Shown in pieces: positions 53,518 through 61,984 of a stretch of 64,000 nt of DNA. The translations under genes were made by a program, and so were the position numbers. Numbering within the stretch: the first letter of the stretch is position 1; every line of letters starts with the position of its first letter. The notes below the pieces were generated by a model that was not told the origin of the DNA, did not search any database, and saw only the letters and a program-made list of their open reading frames with translations. Origin of the DNA: Algoriphagus alkaliphilus (GTDB lineage: Bacteria > Bacteroidota > Bacteroidia > Cytophagales > Cyclobacteriaceae); NCBI RefSeq assembly GCF_900103735.1, contig NZ_FMXE01000002.1:131373-195372 (forward strand). Reading direction: 5' to 3'.

Positions 53518-54759
53518 ATGAATAAAAATTTGAGATTTTCGTTTTTTGCAATATTAACTGGTGTTATCATCATCGGGTGTGATGGACCTCCAAGCGATGA
53601 AAAGCTGCTTTCCAACCTCAAAGAAGATGTGACTTTCCTCGCCGCCGATGACTTAGAAGGAAGGGCTATAGGTACAGAAGGGGAAGTAAAAGCCGCTGAA
53701 TACCTCGCCCTGCAGTTCAAAAAAGCCGGACTTCAGCCAAAGGGAACCGATGGCTTTTTCCAATCATTTACCGTTTCCAAACCCTCAAATCCACATGAAG
53801 AGGCTGTAATCGGAACCGATGGAACAGGAATTACCGGCCGGAATGTGGTCGGATTTTTAGATAAAAAGGCAGATAAAACCATCGTGATCGGGGCACATTT
53901 CGATCACTTGGGTATGGGCGGATCCGGCTCACTGCACCGAGGCGATTCTGCCATTCATAATGGAGCGGACGACAACGCCTCCGGCACAGCTGCATTATTG
54001 GCTTTGGCAAAAATTCTCAAGCATGAGGAATTAAGCAGCAATGTACTTTTCATCGCTTTCTCGGGAGAGGAAAACGGGCTTTGGGGATCTAATTATTTTG
54101 TCAAAAACCCAACTATTGACCTAGCCAGTGTTAATTATATGATCAACATGGACATGGTAGGTCGATTGAATGAGGAAAAATCTCTTGCTGTGTATGGCAT
54201 TGGAACAAGCCCAGGTTTTCCATCTATTCTGGATCCAATTAATTCTGACAGCTTGAAAATTGTCACTACCGAATCCGGAGTAGGACCTTCAGATCACACG
54301 TCATTTTACCTTCAGGATTTGCCAGTATTGCATTTTTTCACCGGACAGCACGAAGATTATCATAAGCCATCGGACGATTCTGACAAGATCAATTATGAGG
54401 GATTGGTGAAAGTGGTCCGTTACATCTCCAGAGTCATAGATCAACTGGATTCTGAACCTAAACTCGCTTTCACCAAAACCAAAGATTCCAGCGATTCTCC
54501 ACGATTCACAGTGTCGATGGGTGTAGTTCCCGATTACATGTATGACGGAAAAGGAATGCGAGTGGATGGCGTATCTGAAGGAAAACCGGCGCAAGCCGCC
54601 GGACTCCAAAAAGGAGATATCGTCGTTCAGTTGGGCGACTCCACGATCTATGATATGATGAGCTATATGCGTGCGCTAAGCGCATTTCAAAAAGGAGATT
54701 CGACCAAAGTAGTGATCGAAAGAAGTGGACAGAAAGTAGAGGCGTTGGTGAAGTTTTAA
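53518..54759 (+). CDS. M28-family metallopeptidase with C-terminal PDZ domain, lipoprotein
   Basis: This 413-residue lipoprotein (signal to IIIGC) carries zinc-site motifs GAHFDHLGMG, GADDNASGT, SGEENGLWGS, NMDMVGR and HEDYHKPSDD, in the order of M28 aminopeptidases. A PDZ domain fills about 325-413 (RVDGVSEGKPAQAAGLQKGDIVVQLGD). It cleaves N-terminal residues from peptides in the periplasm. Confidence 0.92.
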   Translation: MNKNLRFSFFAILTGVIIIGCDGPPSDEKLLSNLKEDVTFLAADDLEGRAIGTEGEVKAAEYLALQFKKAGLQPKGTDGFFQSFTVSKPSNPHEEAVIGTDGTGITGRNVVGFLDKKADKTIVIGAHFDHLGMGGSGSLHRGDSAIHNGADDNASGTAALLALAKILKHEELSSNVLFIAFSGEENGLWGSNYFVKNPTIDLASVNYMINMDMVGRLNEEKSLAVYGIGTSPGFPSILDPINSDSLKIVTTESGVGPSDHTSFYLQDLPVLHFFTGQHEDYHKPSDDSDKINYEGLVKVVRYISRVIDQLDSEPKLAFTKTKDSSDSPRFTVSMGVVPDYMYDGKGMRVDGVSEGKPAQAAGLQKGDIVVQLGDSTIYDMMSYMRALSAFQKGDSTKVVIERSGQKVEALVKF

Positions 54760-54953
54760 ATTGCAAAAAAGGGAATTCCTGTTGATTCCAAGGATAGAAA
54801 ACTCCTTTGAGAGTCCACAGATGGGTTTTCATTTGAAGGCTAAATCCTCACTCACTTTTTTATTTTACATAATGAATAAGTTGGAACTTGGAAGTTGAAA
54901 ATCCGCATTCAGTTTACCAATTTGAAAAAAACTTTTCCTAGCCCGAACTATTT

Positions 54954-54973
54954 TGTAATACATTTGTATTACA
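54954..54973. promoter_or_regulatory. Palindromic operator/promoter of the RHH-PIN module
   Basis: TGTAATACA (54954-54962) and TGTATTACA (54965-54973) are a perfect 9-bp inverted repeat with a 2-base spacer. The TAnnTTTG box TACATTTG (54959-54966) lies inside it, so binding of the RHH antitoxin would block the promoter. The antitoxin ATG is 21 bases on. The ~190 bases between the M28 stop and here hold no gene. Confidence 0.7.
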
Positions 54974-54993
54974 TTAATAAAAACTAATTTAAC

Positions 54994-55242
54994 ATGCTCA
55001 ATATCAGACTTGACGAAGAGATGGAGCGGAAGCTTGATCTTATTCGATTGAAAAAAGGAGTATCAAAAACCACTTTAGTAAAAGAAGCTTTGGATCAATA
55101 TATCCAAGGAGAAATCCAATTACTTTCCGCTTACGAATTGGGAAAAGACTTATTTGGTACTGAGGAAGGTGGAAGCCCTGATGGATCAGTCAATTATAAA
55201 ACAGAAATTAAATCACGACTTCATGGAAAATTCCCTCATTGA
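54994..55242 (+). CDS. CopG-type ribbon-helix-helix antitoxin
   Basis: This 82-residue protein begins MLNIRLDEEMERKLDLIRLKKGVSKTTLVKEALDQYI, an RHH_1 DNA-binding domain with the expected basic beta-strand and helix pattern. The tail is acidic then basic and should bind the PIN toxin. It ends 20 bases inside the toxin gene. Confidence 0.85.
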   Translation: MLNIRLDEEMERKLDLIRLKKGVSKTTLVKEALDQYIQGEIQLLSAYELGKDLFGTEEGGSPDGSVNYKTEIKSRLHGKFPH

Positions 55243-55639
55243 TGCCGGTCCACTCATTGCATTATTCAATAAACGGGATCGATACCACTTACCCGTCGTT
55301 GATTTTTTGAAGGATTATAATGCAATTTTTTGGACTACTTGGCCGGTTATAACGGAAGCATCTCATATGCTTGATTTCAGTCTCAAGGCCCAAATGAATC
55401 TTTTGGAATGGGTAAATAGAGGCGGAGTCCATTTCGTTCCTTTGACAGAAAAACATCTCAATTCAATCATTTCCTATTCACAAAAATTTACTGATGTTCC
55501 CATGGATTTAGCTGATGCAAGCTTGATGGTAGCTTCAGAAATCATTCAAACAAACAAAATAGTGAGCATTGACTCTGATTTTTACATCTATCGAAATTTT
55601 AGAAATCAATACTTGACAAATGTATTTTTGAATTCTTAG
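55223..55639 (+). CDS. PIN-domain toxin (VapC-like)
   Basis: I start at the ATG at 55223 (MENSLIDAGPLIALFNKRDRYH, 138 residues); a longer in-frame ATG lies deep inside the antitoxin. The first catalytic Asp is in LIDAGPL, a Glu in VITEASHML, and the last acidic pair in PMDLADASLM and VSIDSDF. It is a Mg2+-dependent RNase and appears intact. Confidence 0.85.
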   Translation: MENSLIDAGPLIALFNKRDRYHLPVVDFLKDYNAIFWTTWPVITEASHMLDFSLKAQMNLLEWVNRGGVHFVPLTEKHLNSIISYSQKFTDVPMDLADASLMVASEIIQTNKIVSIDSDFYIYRNFRNQYLTNVFLNS

Positions 55640-55686
55640 ACTAACCGCTGTAATTTGAAATCTCGGTTTGAAGAGAAAGAAAAATT

Positions 55687-55895
55687 TTACGTTGCCATTC
55701 TATCAAAATACTCGTTGACAAAAGCTCTCATGGATTTGGCGATATTGTCGGTATAAAATTGAACCAGAGACCCTGTAGCTTTTTAAGCAACTTCATATAG
55801 CTCATCAACTGGGCTGAATGGACATGTAAAAGTTCTTGGACAGTTTCAATAACCTACAGCTCAGTCACGGATTTTGACGCTTCAGTCAGCTTTAG
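55687..55895 (-). pseudogene. Decayed GxxExxY gene fragment
   Basis: Minus-strand translation gives ETVQELLHVHSAQLMSYMKL, then LKKLQGLWFNF, matching the family's C-terminal core (compare LQIMTYLRLSRVKVGLLVNF in the intact gene). A frameshift then leads to TDNIAKSMRAFVNEYFDRMAT and a TAA at 55687-55689. An in-frame TAG lies upstream of VIETVQEL. No start or N-terminal GxxExxY motif remains. The other bases of 55640-55944 show nothing. Confidence 0.6.
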
Positions 55896-55944
55896 TTTTT
55901 TGAACGGATAAAGCCCTTCAATTTTGGTTCATATCTGAATCGAA

Positions 55945-58104
55945 ATGAACCTCCGGCTTTTTATTTTAACCTACTTATTCCACAGCCAGACAATGGCCTT
56001 TGGCCAAACCATTATTTCTGGAAAAGTCCTAGACGAAAAAGGCATTTCTCTACCTGGTGCCAATGTTTTTATCAAAGGGAGTTTTGACGGTACAAGCAGT
56101 GATGCCTCAGGTGCTTTTTCTTTTGAAAGCAGCGAATCAGGCGATCAACTCTTGGTCGTAAGCATGATGGGTTTCAAGTCACAAGAATTTCCTATCACCC
56201 TTTCCCAATCCAAGATTGAAATACCATCCATTAAATTAATTGAGGAATTCAATGAAATGAATACTGTCACGATATCAGCCGGAGCCATGGAAGCCTCGGA
56301 TGAGAAAAAATCCGTCATCCTTCGCCCGATCGATATCGTCACCACCCCTTCTGCCATGGGTGATATTGTGGGAGCTTTTCAAACTTTACCTGGCACCTCC
56401 ACCGTCGGAAATGACGGCCGCCTCTTCGTTCGTGGTGGTGATGCAAGCGAAGTAGGCATTTACATTGACGGGATGCGTGTAGGAAATGCCTATGGTACCA
56501 CCGCCGGAAATGTACCTACCCGCACCCGATTCAACCCAAATCTGTTCAAGGGCACTTTCTTCTCCACGGGTGGATATTCTGCGGAATACGGTCAGGCACT
56601 TTCCTCCACTCTGGCACTGAACACCAAAGATCTGGCAAAACGAAGCCAAGGCGATTTGTCCATCATGTCGGTTGGCGGTGGCTATTCCCACACCTTGGCC
56701 AATGAAAAAAGGAGCATTAGCATCAGCGGAAATATCTTTGATCTGAAACCCTATCAGGCTTTGATCAAACAAAATTTTGACTGGGAAAGAGCTCCGTTTG
56801 GTCGGGATGTCGAACTTGCCGCCCAGCAAAAAACGTCCAAAGGCGGTCTTTGGAAAGTCCTCGCACGAACCGAATCCGGAGGAATGCAACTCTGGCAGCC
56901 GCAGCCGGGTATGCCCGATCGGGGATTGCTGATCGACCTGAAAAATACCTATTCCTATGCCCAAACTAACTGGAGAAGGGGCTTTGAAAACGGTTGGTCG
57001 CTCTTCGGTGGAATTTCTTTCTCCCAAAACAAGGACATCCTCAACTTGGGAGGTTTAGACTTGGAGCGAAAAAATCAACTCAGCCATGCCAAATGGACTG
57101 CTGGATATGATTTCTCGGATCGCCTTGCGGTGAAAAACGGAGTCGAATACTTCCGAAATGACTATTCCGAAGTCCTGACTCAGGAAAGTCTCGAGCGTAG
57201 CTTTGGCGAAAATCAGGGCTTTCTGTTTACCGAATGGGATTGGTATCTCAGCCGAAAATTGGTCCTTCGATCAGGACTTCGTGCTGGAATTTCCTCCCTT
57301 GCTGAAGAAAAATGGCTTGATCCGCGCACTTCTTTGGCCTACAAAATCTCCAAAAACGGCACCCTCTCTTTTGCCACAGGCCGCTTCCATCAATTGCCTG
57401 AAGAACGCTTCCGCATCCTGGCACCAAGCTTGAAAAATACCGAGTCGAAGCATTTGATTCTGAACTACCTCTACCAAAAAGACGGCAAGACCTTTCGGGC
57501 CGAGGCTTTCCACAAGTCCTATGACCACTTGGTCAGATTTGAAGGAATTCATCAAAACCCACGAAATGTCCGAAACGAAGGAGATGGTTTTGCCCGAGGT
57601 TTTGATGTGTTTTTCCGGGATCGGGAAAGCCTGAAAAATACAGACTACTGGATCACTTACAGCTTTGTGGACAGCAAGCGGAGTTATTTCCAATACATTG
57701 GACAGGTGCAGCCTGACTTTGCACCCAAACACAACCTGAGCGTGGTGGTCAAGCACTTTGTCCCAAGCCTGAAATCACAACTCGGCCTGTCTTGGTCCTT
57801 CAATGACGGCCTGGCTTACACCGACCCGAATCTCACAGGAGAAATGAACTCCAAAACAGGGATGTTCCAAAACCTCAGCCTAAGCTGGAGTTATTTGCCT
57901 CAGCCCAACCTGATCATCCATGGAGCGATCACCAATGTGACTGGGCATCAAAACATCTTTGGGTATCAGTATGCACAGAATCCAAACGAACAGGGACGGT
58001 TTGAATCCCTTCCTCTAGGTCAGGGGGCACCTCGCTTCCTTTTCCTTGGGATCTTCTTTACCCTTTCCAAAGACAAAAACGCAAATAATCTAAACAACCT
58101 CTAA
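55945..58104 (+). CDS. TonB-dependent outer-membrane receptor with carboxypeptidase-like N-terminal domain
   Basis: This 719-residue protein has a signal peptide (ending MAFGQ). A CarboxypepD_reg-like beta-sandwich (ISGKVLDEKGISLPGANVFIKG) spans about 25-105 and a plug domain about 120-220 (GAFQTLPGTSTVGNDGRLFVRGGDASEVGIYIDGMRV). The beta barrel ends at FLFLGIFFTL. It imports an unknown ligand across the outer membrane. There is no SusD-like partner; an exported TPR protein follows. Confidence 0.92.
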   Translation: MNLRLFILTYLFHSQTMAFGQTIISGKVLDEKGISLPGANVFIKGSFDGTSSDASGAFSFESSESGDQLLVVSMMGFKSQEFPITLSQSKIEIPSIKLIEEFNEMNTVTISAGAMEASDEKKSVILRPIDIVTTPSAMGDIVGAFQTLPGTSTVGNDGRLFVRGGDASEVGIYIDGMRVGNAYGTTAGNVPTRTRFNPNLFKGTFFSTGGYSAEYGQALSSTLALNTKDLAKRSQGDLSIMSVGGGYSHTLANEKRSISISGNIFDLKPYQALIKQNFDWERAPFGRDVELAAQQKTSKGGLWKVLARTESGGMQLWQPQPGMPDRGLLIDLKNTYSYAQTNWRRGFENGWSLFGGISFSQNKDILNLGGLDLERKNQLSHAKWTAGYDFSDRLAVKNGVEYFRNDYSEVLTQESLERSFGENQGFLFTEWDWYLSRKLVLRSGLRAGISSLAEEKWLDPRTSLAYKISKNGTLSFATGRFHQLPEERFRILAPSLKNTESKHLILNYLYQKDGKTFRAEAFHKSYDHLVRFEGIHQNPRNVRNEGDGFARGFDVFFRDRESLKNTDYWITYSFVDSKRSYFQYIGQVQPDFAPKHNLSVVVKHFVPSLKSQLGLSWSFNDGLAYTDPNLTGEMNSKTGMFQNLSLSWSYLPQPNLIIHGAITNVTGHQNIFGYQYAQNPNEQGRFESLPLGQGAPRFLFLGIFFTLSKDKNANNLNNL

Positions 58105-58208
58105 ATCTTATTATGATGAAATCGAGCGCAACACAAACAGCAAACAAATGGGATTTTACTAATCAAGCGAGATTCCATGTGGCCTTAAAAAAAATAAAAC
58201 TCTATCAC

Positions 58209-58853
58209 ATGAAAAAGTACCTCTTCACTTTCGCTCTTTCCCTGATGTGGATCACGCTCGCTTTTGCTTCTGATCCTGCCTATGAGAATGCCATGAAAAA
58301 GCAGATCTCCTCGATGAATACCATCCAATCCTCAGAACAATCTCAGACGGTGGCCAATGGGTTTATCCGAATTGCAGAAGCAAAATCCGAAGAATGGCTC
58401 CCCCTTTACTACGCAGCTTACATTAAGGCCACGGCCGCATTTCGATTCGAGGTCAACAAAGACCAATACTTTGATCAAGCTATGGAGTTGGTGAACAAAG
58501 CCGAAAAAATCGCACCCAACAATTCCGAAATAACGGCATTGAAAGGCTTTGTAATCATGGGGAAACTTTCCGTCGATCCCATGAGCCGAGGTCAGGAAAT
58601 GAGTCCCTTGGCCATGCAAACTTTTGGAAAAGCAATTGCCTTGGATAAGGAAAATCCACGTGCTACGACACTGATGGCTCAGATGGAATTGGGAATGTCT
58701 CAGTTTTTCGGCAGCGGACCCGACAAAGCCTGTGGATTGGCAAGGGTTGGACTGGAGCTTTTTTCCAAAGAAGAAGCCAAAGTAACCGAAAATTACATCT
58801 TGCCCACTTGGGGTAAAAGAGAAGCCGTGCAGGTTGCCAATGCCTGCAAGTAA
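58209..58853 (+). CDS. Exported TPR-like protein paired with the TonB receptor
   Basis: The ATG at 58209 begins a clear signal peptide (MKKYLFTFALSLMWITLAFA), so I use it rather than 58113; 214 residues. The mature part is helical with TPR-like pairs (YFDQAMELVNKAEKIAPNNSEITALKGFVIM; GKAIALDKENPRATTLMAQMEL). It may be a periplasmic adaptor for the receptor; the two lie 104 bases apart on the same strand. I recognise no named family. Confidence 0.7.
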   Translation: MKKYLFTFALSLMWITLAFASDPAYENAMKKQISSMNTIQSSEQSQTVANGFIRIAEAKSEEWLPLYYAAYIKATAAFRFEVNKDQYFDQAMELVNKAEKIAPNNSEITALKGFVIMGKLSVDPMSRGQEMSPLAMQTFGKAIALDKENPRATTLMAQMELGMSQFFGSGPDKACGLARVGLELFSKEEAKVTENYILPTWGKREAVQVANACK

Positions 58854-58883
58854 TGTGCGCTTTGAAAAACTAAACCAACAAAT

Positions 58884-58911
58884 CCTCCACCAAAATTGCT
58901 CTTGGTGGAGG
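58884..58911 (+). terminator. Strong hairpin after the TPR gene
   Basis: A perfect 10-bp stem CCTCCACCAA/TTGGTGGAGG with an 8-base loop, 31 bases past the stop. No T run follows, so termination efficiency is uncertain. Confidence 0.5.
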
Positions 58912-58920
58912 TTCAAATTC

Positions 58921-59150
58921 CGAAACTTGTACTGAGCTCTTCGAAGTATCCAAAATACTATGGAAGCCCCAGTGAGTGTCCTCACTCACTGGAAATCTGA
59001 AGATCTCAAATTGATCCATTCACTTTCCGGTAAGAATTACAAATAATCCAAATCTTGTGCTCCGCCAAAATGAGTATCTCACTCACTTTCAAAAAAAATG
59101 AATTCTAAAAAACACAAAACTTGTGCTGAGCATCTGTACTGAGCACCTTT
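58921..59150. repeat. Cluster of small repeats and palindromes before the LytS-like gene
   Basis: The gap holds a perfect palindrome (58969-58992, CCAGTGAGTG/CACTCACTGG) and a degenerate second copy of its core near 59070-59090. The word TTGT(A/G)CTGAGC and its variant CTGTACTGAGC occur three times (58927, 59121, 59134). No gene is present. It looks like a nest of REP-type elements. Confidence 0.5.
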
Positions 59151-59203
59151 AATCTTCCGAAACCTGACTTTCGATCTTCATTCCCTTTTTCCTAACTTCC
59201 GAC

Positions 59204-60280
59204 ATGATCCAAGCCGAGAAACCAACAGACTGTAAAGAAGACACAGGGATCTGGAGAGACCTTCGAAAATTTCTCCTGATCAATCTGGCAATCGCCCTGG
59301 TCTTGCAGGTGATTTTTTGCCCGATTTGCTTTTTGAGTCTGAAGGATTTGAAGGGACTTCTGCCTGATTTTATCTTTTCCTTTTGCGTGTCTATGGCACT
59401 GAGTTTTGGGGGCAGCCGGGTGCAAGAATATTGGGATGTTCGGATTTCATGGGTTCACGAACCTGTAAAGCGACTTTTGGCGACTGCCGCTACTTACATG
59501 GTCTATGCGTTTATGGTCAGCTTTATCATCGTGTTTTGTTATGCGTGGATCGAATGGAGGTTTCCCTCAGACCAAATCCCATGGCGGGGAATTCTGAAGT
59601 TCACTCTTACACCTATGACCATCGCACTGGTATTTATGGCGATTTTCACATCAAGGTCTTGGCTGATAGAATGGCGGAAATCCGCTATCGAAGCCGAACA
59701 ACTCCGATCCGAAAAGCTAGCCAGCCAATACCAAAGCCTCAAGGACCAACTTAATCCCCACTTTCTGTTTAACTCGCTCAACGCCCTGTCCAACCTCGTC
59801 TATGAAGATGCGGACCGCTCAGCTGCTTTTATCCAAAAACTCAGCAAAATCTACCGCTACGTTCTCGATGTGCAGCAGGAGGAATTGGTCGAGCTTGACA
59901 GGGAACTTGACTTTGCCAGAAACTTCCTCGAGCTTCAGAAAATTCGATTTGAAGAGAATCTAAATTTCAAAGTGGATGTGCCAGATTGCAAAGGCTGCTT
60001 TTTGCCGCCACTTTCCCTACAGCTTTTGCTGGAAAACGCCATCAAGCACAACATCGCCTCCCAGGAAAATCCCCTGTTCATCTTCATTTTCCAAAAAGGG
60101 GATGAGCTTTGGGTTAGCAATACCTTTCAACCCAAAACCAGCCAAAATGAGCCTTCCACAGGTGTAGGTTTGGAAAATATCCGTTCCCGCTATCGGATTT
60201 TGAGTGATCAAATGCCTGAAATATTTCAGTCGGAACATGAATTTTTGGTTAAGCTTCCTCTTTTGAAAGTGAACGTATGA
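59204..60280 (+). CDS. LytS/YehU-type sensor histidine kinase
   Basis: This 358-residue kinase has four membrane segments in the first ~155 residues. The His_kinase domain carries LKDQLNPHFLFNSLNALSNL (phospho-His186), and an HATPase domain follows (LLLENAIKHN, GVGLENIRSRY). There is no periplasmic sensor of size. It phosphorylates the LytTR regulator whose ATG overlaps its stop (ATGA). Confidence 0.92.
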   Translation: MIQAEKPTDCKEDTGIWRDLRKFLLINLAIALVLQVIFCPICFLSLKDLKGLLPDFIFSFCVSMALSFGGSRVQEYWDVRISWVHEPVKRLLATAATYMVYAFMVSFIIVFCYAWIEWRFPSDQIPWRGILKFTLTPMTIALVFMAIFTSRSWLIEWRKSAIEAEQLRSEKLASQYQSLKDQLNPHFLFNSLNALSNLVYEDADRSAAFIQKLSKIYRYVLDVQQEELVELDRELDFARNFLELQKIRFEENLNFKVDVPDCKGCFLPPLSLQLLLENAIKHNIASQENPLFIFIFQKGDELWVSNTFQPKTSQNEPSTGVGLENIRSRYRILSDQMPEIFQSEHEFLVKLPLLKVNV

Positions 60281-61029
60281 GGATCCTGATCATCGAAGAC
60301 GAAAAGCCCGCAGCAGCCCGATTGAATAAGCTGCTGCAGGGATATTTTCCCCCAGCCGAACTGATCGGAAATCTGGATACTGTAAGCAGGTCGATTCGTT
60401 GGTTTACCGAAAATCCGGCACCGGACTTGATCTTTTGCGATATTCAGTTGGCTGATGGCTTGAGCTTTGAAATTTTTGAACAGGTGAAAGTAAAAGCTCC
60501 GGTGATTTTCACGACTGCTTTTGATCAATATGCGATTAAGGCGTTTCAGGTTAATGCAATTGATTACCTACTCAAGCCCATAGATCCCAAAGACTTGGAA
60601 CGGGCAGTTGAAAAATTCAATTCCCAGAAGATTCAGCCCCATCTGGATTTGGAACTGATCAAAACACTGATCCAACCTCAGGCAAAATCTTATAAAAGCC
60701 GATTTTTGGTTCGATTTGGAGAAAAAATCCAAAGTGTTCCAGCCGAGGATATCGCTTTCTTCTTCAGTGAGGAGCGGGTGACTTTCCTCCAAACTCAGTC
60801 CGGGAAAAAGTATGTGCTGGACTCTACCTTGGAGCAGATGGAAGCCCAAGTCAATCCCGCAGATTTCTTTCGCCTCAACCGAAAATACCTCAGCCATGTA
60901 GACACAATCGAGGAAGTCCTCACCTATTCCAACAGCCGATTGAAAGTCAAACTCCGAGGCTGTCCCGATTCGGATATTTTGATCAGTCGGGAAAAAGTGG
61001 CTGAGTTTAAGGATTGGCTGGACCGCTAG
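60277..61029 (+). CDS. LytTR-family response regulator
   Basis: This 250-residue protein has an N-terminal receiver domain with Asp55 in LIFCDIQLADG and Lys in LLKPID. The C-terminal LytTR DNA-binding domain (RFLVRFGEKIQSVPAEDIAFFFSEERVTFL; FFRLNRKYLSHV) spans about 145-250. It is co-translated with the kinase. The target may be the receptor operon upstream or the lipoprotein gene downstream. Confidence 0.93.
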   Translation: MRILIIEDEKPAAARLNKLLQGYFPPAELIGNLDTVSRSIRWFTENPAPDLIFCDIQLADGLSFEIFEQVKVKAPVIFTTAFDQYAIKAFQVNAIDYLLKPIDPKDLERAVEKFNSQKIQPHLDLELIKTLIQPQAKSYKSRFLVRFGEKIQSVPAEDIAFFFSEERVTFLQTQSGKKYVLDSTLEQMEAQVNPADFFRLNRKYLSHVDTIEEVLTYSNSRLKVKLRGCPDSDILISREKVAEFKDWLDR

Positions 61030-61102
61030 GTGTTAAATTTCATATCATAAGCAGCGAAAAATCAGATTCCTCCGTTTGACCTTTGACCCAAACCCTCTCA
61101 CT

Positions 61103-61918
61103 ATGAAGCTTTTTCTGCTCAAACTCCCAATCCTCTTCGGCTTTATTGTGGGCGCCTGTGGTACTCAAGATACAGTCGATTTGGCACCTGAAGACGCTGC
61201 AGTTTCCTATGAAAAACTATTGGATTCACCGGAGACAGAACAACCCGCTGCCGGAACTGAATTCACGGAGGGAAAAGTCATCCGGGAAGGCGATATTTAT
61301 TTTGAGTGTAGAGACATTCAGGAGACTGATACGTTTCTTAAAGCCGAAGTAAAAGCTGCCAAAGGCTTTATTTCCAATGAATCAGCCAACAGCTATGGCG
61401 AGCGAACAGAAAAGCGTTTAACCATCCGAATCCCCTCAGACCAGTTGGATCAGTTGCTGGAAAAAATCCAATCTCATGCAGTCCGCATCGAAAACACCAA
61501 CATCCGAAGCGAAGATGTCACCGAGCAGTTTATCGATGTGGAAGCCCGGCTAAAAACCAAAAAGGAACTGGAAATCCGATATACCGAGCTGCTCAAGCAA
61601 GCCAAAAATGTCCAAGAAATACTTGGGCTGGAGCGGGAACTGGCAAATGTCCGCGGCGAAATCGAATCCATGCAGGGCAGGCTCAATTACCTCAGTGATC
61701 GAGTAGCTTTGAGTACGCTAAATGTCTCCTTTTTTGTGGAAGGAGAGCGTGCCTTTGGTTTCCTAAGCAAAGCAAAAGAGGGACTAAAAAACGGCTGGAG
61801 GAATTTACAGTGGTTCTTCATTTTTATCCTCAATCTTTGGCCATTCTTCCTGATTTTCGGCGCCCTCTTGATTTGGCTATTGAAACGAAAGAAATCTCCT
61901 CCACCTCCGATGAGCTAA
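61103..61918 (+). CDS. DUF4349 lipoprotein
   Basis: I start at the ATG at 61103 (MKLFLLKLPILFGFIVGAC), giving a lipobox and 271 residues. A DUF4349 domain follows (KVIREGDIYFECRDIQETDTFLKAEVKAAKGFISNESANS; RLTIRIPSDQLDQLLEKI). It contains a coiled coil about 140-210 (ELEIRYTELLKQAKNVQEILGLERELANVRGEIE). A C-terminal membrane segment precedes LKRKKSPPPP. Family function is unknown. Confidence 0.88.
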   Translation: MKLFLLKLPILFGFIVGACGTQDTVDLAPEDAAVSYEKLLDSPETEQPAAGTEFTEGKVIREGDIYFECRDIQETDTFLKAEVKAAKGFISNESANSYGERTEKRLTIRIPSDQLDQLLEKIQSHAVRIENTNIRSEDVTEQFIDVEARLKTKKELEIRYTELLKQAKNVQEILGLERELANVRGEIESMQGRLNYLSDRVALSTLNVSFFVEGERAFGFLSKAKEGLKNGWRNLQWFFIFILNLWPFFLIFGALLIWLLKRKKSPPPPMS

Positions 61919-61984
61919 GGGAAATAAACTATTGAAATTTTAGAGATTACTGGAAAAAAGCATGAAGGAAAGCTATATTCCGCA

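Noticed and set aside
56386..57027. 213-residue minus-strand reading frame
   Set aside because: Antisense to the TonB receptor plug and barrel; no domain and no independent support.
58332..58985. 217-residue minus-strand frame across the TPR gene
   Set aside because: The plus-strand protein has a signal peptide and TPR-like helices; the antisense frame is Cys/Phe-rich without motifs.
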